From Lethocerus indicus (lineage: Eukaryota > Arthropoda > Insecta > Hemiptera > Belostomatidae), in NCBI GenBank assembly GCA_019843655.1, contig JACDQD010000002.1:38387852-38451851 (forward strand): 64,000 nucleotides of DNA. Direction: 5' to 3'. The notes under the pieces were generated by a model. It had not been told where the DNA came from. It worked only from the letters and a program-made list of their open reading frames with translations, and made no database searches. Position 1 is the stretch's first letter; the number at the start of each line of letters is the position of its first letter. Below are positions 56,490-64,000 of this stretch, piece by piece. Both the position numbers and the translations under genes were made by a program.

Positions 56490-57000
56490 ATTTTATGTGT
56501 TTGTGTATTTAGAACAGTCTAAAAAAGGTAAAATAAGTATTCTTTTAAATTGACACAAATATATGTGACGCTGTGGCCCACGTCTCATATATATATATAT
56601 ATATTTGTGTCGCGTTGAATTGGAAGAAATTGGACAGAAAAAAATATAAATACAATTTATCGATACGAAATTCAATTTATTTTACAGAAATTCATCGTTT
56701 TGTCGAGAGATATGTTTCCGTTAAAAAATATTAAATTTACGGTTGCTTATATCTGGCTGCTTACGTGAGAATTTTTTTTAATAATTTCGCTTCGCAAAAT
56801 CTTTTCCGTTTTAAATTTTAAACTTAAATCTGCCCGAAACGGGCCTCTATTCGGCTGTCCATAAAAAAAACTGTCAATAATCGACTACAGACTTTGTACA
56901 CTTTACAGTTTTAGAACTTGAACAATTCTTTTCAATACTCGACGCGTTCTCTGTAAAATAAAATATCTCTTCGTCACATATCTGTGGTAAAAAAAAACTG
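56490..57000. repeat. Dispersed repeat, inverted relative to 35068-35480
   Basis: Contains TTTAGAACAGTCTAAAAAAG, AATAAGTATTCTTTTAAATT, CAATTTATCGATACGAAATT, TAATTTCGCTTCGCAAAATC and TCTTTTCAATACTCGACGCG. These are the reverse complements of blocks in the 35-kb copy. ACAAATATATGTGACG-type palindromic sequence occurs several times. A short AT run lies at 56588-56603. Confidence 0.6.
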
Positions 57001-57034
57001 TGTCACATATATGTGACGGTTTGTAGCGAACGAG

Positions 57035-57712
57035 TGAATAATAATTGAAAATTTTCAATAGTTAATAATTGAAAATTTTCTGTAGTTAATATATGAAAAT
57101 TTTCAATAGTTAATAATTGAAAATTTTCTGTAGTTAATATATGAAAATTTTCAATAGTTAATAATTGAAAATTTTCAATAGTTAAAATTGAAAATTTTCA
57201 ATAGTTAAAATTGAAAATTTTCAATAGTTAAAATTGAAAATTTTCAATAGATAATAATTGAAAATTTTCTGTAGTTAATATATGAAAATTTTCAATAGTT
57301 AATAATTGAAAATTTTCAATAGTTAATAATTGAAAATTTTCAATAGTTAATAATTGAAAATTTTCAATAGTTAATAATTGAAAATTTTCAATAGTTAATA
57401 ATTGAAAATTTTCAATAGTTAATTGAAAATTTTCAATAGATAATAATTGAAAATTTTCAATAGTTAATGAAAATTTTCAGTACATGAAAATTTTCAATAG
57501 TTAATAATTGAAAATTTTCAATAATAGTTAATGAAAATTTTCAGTGTAATAATTGAAAATTTTCAATAGTTAATAATTGAAAATTTTTCAATAGTTAATG
57601 AAAATTTTCAAAGTGTAATAATTGAAAATTTTCAATAGTTAATAATTGAAAATTTTTTCAATAGTTAATGAAAATTTTCAAAGTGTAATAATTGAAAATT
57701 TTCAATTGTAGC
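57035..57712. repeat. 24-bp palindromic satellite, about 30 units
   Basis: The unit is GTTAATAATTGAAAATTTTC plus AATA. Its core TTGAAAATTTTCAA is a perfect palindrome. Unit length varies from 18 to 26 bp by loss of TAATAA or TTAA. A few units read TCTGTAGTTAATATATG instead. Confidence 0.96.
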
Positions 57713-57714
57713 TG

Positions 57715-58410
57715 TTTCGAGTTTTTTAAAAAAAAAAACACTTATTTCAATTTCAAATCAAGTCGAATGTGGATAATATAAAATTGGACGGTCCGTTGTT
57801 TTCAAAAAAAAAAATTTTTTTTTTTTTTTAAGTATCTTGTGCTGTGCCATGGCCGGACCTAAGTGTTAAGTGTAATAATAAGTGCCGAAGAAGAAGCGTA
57901 AAATGTAATGTGTATACTGTACAAAGTTTTGTGAAATTTACAAAATACAAATTCTCAGGGGTGGGGGTGTGTGAAAAAGAAAACAGAAGGACAATTGACA
58001 TTTAGTTAAAAACAAATTACGCTTTTTGATTGCCATTTTTTTTTTTATAGACTCGACTCCTCGTCTTTTAACGAATTGTATAATTAATAAATAATAATTG
58101 GATTTTTTGAGAAACGCGACGAAAACGGAAAGACGGGTTTTTTTTGTTTTTTTTTTTCAAATTTCGAGTTCGCTTGTGTAAATATCGTCGGAGAAAGTAA
58201 TAAATAGTAAGTTTTTATAGAACACGAAGTTAAAAAGAAAGAAGAAAAGAAAAAAAGAAAAAAAGAGAAAGAAAAAGACTCATGTTGTGCTCAAAACGTG
58301 TTTTTGCACCGCGTAAATGTGAAAATTCCGATATCGCCCCCGCGTGTTTTACCGTTTCCAAAGATAAATGTAAGGTAATTTTTTAATTTTATGTTTGTAT
58401 TTATTTTTAT
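57715..58410. other. AT-rich stretch, nothing recognised
   Basis: Homopolymer A and T tracts and a GAAA-rich run near 58236-58280. No supported gene. Confidence 0.45.
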
Positions 58411-58413
58411 TTT

Positions 58414-58415
<2 letters not shown>

Positions 58416-58472
<57 letters not shown>
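58416..58472. repeat. (AT)n microsatellite
   Basis: AT run of about 54 bp. A further run lies at 59532-59570, and poly-A of about 35 bp lies at 59369-59397. Confidence 0.96.
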
Positions 58473-58475
<3 letters not shown>

Positions 58476-58649
58476 TGTCAACGCACCCGGTAAATTTCCC
58501 CACTACAAATATATGTAAAAAAAATGTAATATCCAGTTATATATTGGTAAATTTCCAATGTACGGTCCCATATATATATATATATTTATATATATATATG
58601 TACTGAAAATACGCCGAATTGCCAACCCCGTACGGTCTCGAAAGCGGTA

Positions 58650-58722
58650 TCGATTGTCCGGTGACGTCATCATACCCGTATCGATTGTCCGGTGACGTCA
58701 TACCGATATCGATATATCGAGG
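58650..58722. promoter_or_regulatory. Duplicated ATCGATTGTCCGGTGACGTCA block
   Basis: Two direct copies of GATTGTCCGGTGACGTCA about 32 bp apart are followed by GATATCGATATATCGA. TGACGTCA is the palindromic CRE/ATF binding core. The same core with CCGG next to it occurs at 45888-45901. Regulatory function is inferred from the motif only. Confidence 0.35.
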
Positions 58723-59366
58723 CCGTACAAAACGCTCCAGTTAACGCGCTCCAGGAGGACATAGACATGGATTTATAACCGCGCTATATTTTTGCAATAT
58801 TATACACTTTATACACTTTATTATTATTATTATTATACACTTTTCTTTGTACACGTCGGTTGCGCCGAACGTGTGTATCGATACGTGAAATCGATAGTCG
58901 AGGGGACCGTACATCGGCGTTCCGAAATTCAAAAAAAAAAAAATGGAGCTAGAGTTTTTTATTTGCACAAAATAATAAATACTCTCCTAATTAATAATAG
59001 TCGAAATAATCCCATCGAACCTCTGCCGGCCTATGGCCGCGTGAACTGCCGAAAAATTATTACATAAATGTAAATATAAAAACCGATACGATTAAAAAAA
59101 AAAAATTAAAAAATGTCGCCGCTTTTTCGAAAAAAAAAATAAAAACCACTCCTAATTGTACTTAGTTTTCAAAAACACCAGATCGAAAATTGTATTTATA
59201 GCGGCTTATTGTATTTATAATGTGTGCGTGTGCGTGCGTGTTGGTTTTCTTTTTACAATATATATATATATAAAGTTATATTTTTCTAGAAACAGTTTCT
59301 TGCTTTCTGTTTTAGCGCGTGTTTCGATCTTTCCTCGTTTTTTATTTTTTCAAGTGACGAAAACAA

Positions 59367-59399
<33 letters not shown>

Positions 59400-59530
59400 A
59401 ATGCGAACTATTATATAAAGAAAACTCTACACGATGGACAGTCGCATTGAAATGTGTTTGTATGAAAATAATATATACATACACAACCAATTTTTGTACA
59501 GGGACTCAACAATTGTACATAATTATCTAA

Positions 59531-59573
<43 letters not shown>

Positions 59574-59937
59574 ATATAAATATGCAAATATAAGACACAC
59601 ACTTGTATATTTTAATGAAAAAGGATGAAAATTGTAGATGAAAAAAAGTTATATAGAAGAAAAAAAAATATTTAAAATTAAACATGTTTGTAAAGAAAAA
59701 AAAATGAAAAATTTAATTTATGTATATTTTTTGTGCGTTCGGTTGGCCAACCCTCAATGCCCACTAGATCATAAGAGTTTTTTTTTGTTCTTTCCCATAA
59801 ATCGTATTTTATACACGAGTTATTTGCGTCTCTGTTGTGTCATTTATTATTGTATAATTTTGTACCACAAAATCTGATCGATTGATTGAAATGGGACGAG
59901 AATATTTTTAATTTTTTGAAAACCGTTTTATAGTCCA

Positions 59938-59986
59938 GATTAGATGTTCGGAGCGATGGGTATAAGCGGAGCACGGAATGGAACGG
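59938..59986 (+). other. Possible short exon on the plus strand
   Basis: TTTTATAGTCCAG precedes 49 bases opening MFGAMGISGARNGT, followed by a good GTGAGTAT donor. The start codon lies five bases inside. It could be a first coding exon of a gene beyond the window. There is no similarity evidence. Confidence 0.22.
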
Positions 59987-60129
59987 TGAGTATATATTTT
60001 ATCAATACCTATTCTTATCTATTTTTGTACATAAATAAGCGATACATTTTTTTTATATCGGCAAGTCTATCGATATTATTACATCTTGATAAAAACGAAA
60101 AGAAACGTTTGAAGTTTAGAGGAGTATTG

Positions 60130-60500
60130 GGTCGGAAACTAATTGCCGATTTTGCGCCTAAAAACCTCATTTTTCCGCCCATTTTTCGTCCATAAATGGC
60201 ATTTTTTGACCGATTTTGAGCCTAAAAACGGCATTTCTAGGCCGATTTCCTGCCTAAAAATCATATTTTTGCGCCTTAAAATCCTATTTTCGTGCCTAAA
60301 AACCGCATTTTAGAACCGATTTTGCGCCTATAAATGGAATTCTTTGGCCGATTTTGCGCCTAAACCCCCATTTTTGGGTCTAAAAACCGCATTTCTGGAT
60401 TTAATAATCGCATTTTGGTCGATTTTGTGCCTTAAAACTCCATTTTGTGCCGATTTGCATTTAAAACGCATTTTGGCCCTAAAAACTCATTTTCGCCCCT
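60130..60500. repeat. Irregular satellite related to the 48-kb array
   Basis: Pieces such as CCGATTTTGCGCCTAAAAAC and ATTTTTGACCGATTTTGAGC-type sequence alternate without a fixed period. They match the 48060-49525 family. Confidence 0.85.
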
Positions 60501-62040
60501 AAATGAGGGTCGGAAATCGAAAATTTAGGTTTTCGAAAATTTTCAGATATCAGCCCCATATTACCCACAAGTGTATTAATGTAGAGCTACACTTCTAAAA
60601 TGATAGGGTCGGAAATCGAAAATTTAGGTTTTTCGAAAATTTTCAGATATCGGCCCCATATTGCACCCACAAGTGTATTAATGTGAGCTACACTTGCCCC
60701 TAAAATGAGGGGTCGGAAATCGAAAATTTAGGTTTTTCGAAAATTTTCAGATATCGGCCCCATATTGCACCCACAAGTGTATTAATGTGAGCTACACTTG
60801 CCCCTAAAATGAGGGGTCGGAAATCGAAAATTTAGGTTTTTCGAAAATTTTCAGATATCGGCCCCATATTGCACCCACAAGTGTATTAATGTAGGCCACT
60901 TGCCCCCCCCTAAAAGGAGGTCGGGGAAATCCGAAAATTTAGGTTTTCGAAAATTTTCAGATATCGGCCCCTATATTCACCACAAGTGTATTAATGTGAG
61001 CTACACTTGCCCCTAAAGGAGAGAGTCCGGAAATCGAAAATTTAGGTTTTCGAAAATTTTCAGCCCCATATTGCCCACAAGTGTATTAATGTGAGCTACA
61101 CTTGCCCTAAAGGAGGGTCGGAAATCGAAAATTTAGGTTTTTCGAAAATTTTTCAGATATCAGCCCCATATTGCACCACAAGTGTATTAATGTGAGCTAC
61201 ACCTTTAAAATGAAAGTGGGTCGGAAATCGAAAATTTAGGTTTTCGAAAATTTTCAGATATCGGCCCCATATTACCCACAAGTGTATTAATGTGAGCTAC
61301 ACTTGCCCCTAAAAGGAGGGTTGAAATCGAAAATTTAGGTTTTCGAAAATTTTCAGATATCAGCCCCATATTGCACCACAAAGTGTATTATGTGAGCTAC
61401 ACTTGCCCCTAAAAGGAGGGTCGGAAATCGAAAATTTAGGTTTTCAAAATTTTCAGATATCATTTATATTGCACCACAAAGTGTATTATGTGAGCTACAC
61501 TTGCCCCTAAAAGGAGGGTCGGAAATCGAAAATTTAGGTTTTCAAAATTTTCAGATATCATTTATATTGCACCACAAGTGTATTAATGTGAGCTACACTT
61601 ACCCTAAAATGATTCGAAATCGAAAATTTAGGTTTTTCGAATTTTCAGATATCAGCCCCATATTACCTACAAGTGTATTAATGTGAGCTACACTTGCCCC
61701 TAAAATAGGGGGTTCGGAAATCGAAAATTTAGTTTTTCGAAAATTTTCAGATATCGGCCCCATACCCCACAAGTGTATTAATGTAGGCTACACTTGCCCC
61801 CCCTAAAGTAGGGGTCCTGGAAATCGAAAATTTAGGTTTTCGAAAATTTTCAGATATCAGCCCCATATTGCACCCACAAGTGTATTAATGTGAGCTACAC
61901 TTGCCCTAAAAGGAGGGTCGAAATCGAAAATTTAGGTTTTCGAAAATTTTCAGATATCGGCCCATATTACCTACAAGTGTATTAATGTGAGGCTACACTT
62001 GCCCTAAAATGAGGGTTAAATCGAAAATTTAGGTCATTTT
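60500..62040. repeat. 104-bp satellite array, about 14 units
   Basis: Units contain GGTCGGAAATCGAAAATTTA, GGTTTTTCGAAAATTTTCAG, ATATCGGCCCCATATTGCAC and CACAAGTGTATTAATGTGAG with CTACACTTGCCCC. Copies near 60720 and 60825 are about 104 bp apart and almost identical. Later units lose bases in homopolymers. Confidence 0.95.
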
Positions 62041-62044
62041 CAGA

Positions 62045-64000
62045 AAAACTCATTTTCAAGGTCAATTTGCACGTTAAAATGGCATTTTGGATTTAAAGAC
62101 GGATTTTAGGCCCAATATTGCCTCTAAAAAATGCATTTTGAAACCTAAAAACTCATTTCAGATCAATTTGCGTCTAAAATACCATTTGGGCCCTAAAAAC
62201 GCATTTAAGCCAATCATTTGCGTCAAAAATGCCATTTTAGGTCCCTAAAACGCATTTTAGATGATTTTGCGTCTAAAAATGCCATTTTTAGTTTAAACGC
62301 ATTTTCAGCCAATTTGCGTCAAAATGCCATTTTTGGCTAAAAACGCATTCAAAAATTTTGCGTCTAAAATGCCATTTTTTATCAAAACAACATTTTAGGC
62401 CAATTTGCGTCTAAAATGCCATGGCCCTAAAACCGCATTTTAGGCCAATTTGCGTCTAAAATTCCATTTTAGGCCTAAAAGCGCATTTTAGGCTAATTTT
62501 GCGTCTAAAATGCCATTTAGGCCTAAAAAACCTTTTAGACCAATTTGCGTCTAAAATTTTAGGCCCTAAAAACCACATTTTCAGGTCATTTTGCTTTAAA
62601 ATGCCATTTTTGGCCTAAAAACGCATTTCAGGTCAATTTGCGTCAAAAATGCATTTGGGTCTAAAAACGCATTTAAGACAATTTTGCGTCTAAAAATGCC
62701 ATTTTAGTTAAAAAACGCATTTTCAGCTCAATTTGCGTCTAAAAATGCCATTTTGGCCCTAAAAACGCATTTAAAATGATTTTAAATCTGTTACATTTTG
62801 CCTAAAATAACATTTTTAGGCCAATTTGCGTCTAAAAATTCCATTTTGGGCCTAAAACCGCATTTTCAGGCTAATTTGCGTCTAAAAATGCCATTTTGGC
62901 CTAAAAACGCATTTTCAGGCCAATTTTCGTCAAAAATGCCATTTTGGGCCCTAAAACCGCATTTTCAGGTCAATTTGCGTCTAAAATTCCATTTTGGCCT
63001 AAAACCGCATTTTGGGCCAATTTTCGTCTAAAATGCCATTTTAGGGCTAAAAACCGCATTTTCAGCCAAATTTGCGTCTAAAAATGCCATTTTATGTGGA
63101 TTTACAGGCTAATTTTGCGTCAAAAATGTCATTTTGGGCCTAAAAACCATTTCAAGACAATTTTGCGTCTAAAATTTCCATTTTGGGCCTAAAAACGCAT
63201 TTCAGAGCCAATTTGCGTCTAAAAATCCATTTTTGTCCTAAAACCGCATTTTCAGGCCAATTTGCGTTTAAAATGCCATTTTGGGCTAAAACCGCATTTT
63301 CGGCCAATTTGCGTCTAAAAATGCCATTTTAGGCCTAAAAACGCATTTTAGGGCCAATTTTGCGTCTAAAAATGCCATTTTGTCACGAAACAACATTTTT
63401 CAGGCCAATTTTGCGTCTAAAATACCATTTTTAAGCTAAAACCGCATTTTGGATGATTTGCGTCTAAAAATTCCATTTTGGGCCTAAAAACCGCATTTCA
63501 GGCTAATTTTGCGTCTAAAAATGCCATTTTTGGCCTAAAAACGCAATTTCAGGCCAATTTGCGTGTAAAAATGCCATTTTGGGCCTAAAACCGCATTTTC
63601 AGGTCAATTTGCGTCTAAAAATTCCATTTTGGCCTAAAAACCACATTTTGGGCCATTTTCTCGTCAAAAATGTCATTTTGGGCCTAAAAACGCATTTTCA
63701 GCCCATTTTGCGTCTAAAATGCAACTTTTGGCCTAAAACCGCATTTGGGCTAATTTTGCGTCTAAAAATCCATTTTGTCCTAAAAACCGCGTTTTGGGCC
63801 AATTTGCGTCTAAAATTCCATTTTGGGCCTAAAACCGCATTTTCAATTCTAATTTTGCGTCTAAAATGCCATTTTTGGCCTAAAAAACGCAATTTCAGGC
63901 CAATTTTTTCGTCAAAAATGCCATTTTGGCCTAAAAAACGCATTTCGTAATTTGCGTCTAAAATGCCATTTTTTCCCAAAAACAACATTCGAATACCAAT
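62045..64000. repeat. About 50-bp satellite array running to the window edge
   Basis: Units alternate TTTGCGTCTAAAAATGCCAT with TTTGGCCTAAAAACGCATTT and CAGGCCAA, at a spacing of about 50 bp. The two half-units resemble the pieces of the 48-kb and 60-kb arrays. Open frames here (for example Pro-Lys-Phe-Trp repeats) are translations of the repeat. Confidence 0.95.

Overview
This window is eukaryotic and almost certainly arthropod, probably insect. The evidence is spliced genes with GT-AG introns, a Suppressor of Hairless protein whose wording is arthropod-like, an AT-rich background that is not depleted in CpG, and very dense (AT)n microsatellites, satellites and short inverted-repeat elements. 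Nothing bacterial, organellar or CRISPR-like was seen. Exon calls were made by translating by eye and checking splice sites and phase; no database was searched.

Three genes are recognisable. (1) About 2-8.75 kb, minus strand: a BUB1/BUBR1 (Mad3-BUB1) spindle-checkpoint gene. Two exons encode the N-terminal TPR-like region, a third continues it, and two separate exons (4132-4192 and 2033-2084) each encode a Bub3-binding GLEBS-type FxFEELRAE core. Two low-complexity exons between them are linked by phase. A possible 5' exon lies at 12.5 kb. (2) 12987-43341, minus strand: a 30-kb XPG/ERCC5 (Rad2-family) repair endonuclease. The start exon, both nuclease halves, the acidic spacer with a UIM-like motif, the H3TH segment, a PIP box and a basic tail can be followed with matching phases. 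It also carries possible damage: loss of the first-half FDG aspartate, several frameshifts in the spacer exon, and no visible exon between the H3TH and the PIP box. (3) 49940-51502, plus strand: a complete, uninterrupted CSL/Su(H) open reading frame, the Notch-pathway DNA-binding factor.

The rest is repeats. Tandem satellites fill introns and flanks: 254 bp around the BUB exon, 180 bp at 10.7-12.4 kb, 77-93 bp in two successive XPG introns, 105 bp in XPG intron 1, 105 bp at 48-49.5 kb, about 190 bp after Su(H), a 24-bp palindromic array at 57 kb, and 104-bp and about 50-bp arrays at 60-64 kb. Dispersed families include: family A (long-TIR foldback elements, more than 14 copies), family B (foldback elements with an AT core and CT flank), family C (an inverted pair bracketing XPG exons 8-9), a DUF4817-type Tc1/mariner deletion derivative with tandem 3' ends, a 343-bp MITE, and two poly(A)-ended non-LTR-like 3' ends.

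The three recognised genes share no pathway: mitotic checkpoint, nucleotide-excision repair and Notch transcription. The most unusual observations are the duplicated Bub3-binding exon and the pattern of lesions in XPG. Repeat copies across the window differ by many short indels, so base-level assembly error is a live alternative for the XPG lesions.
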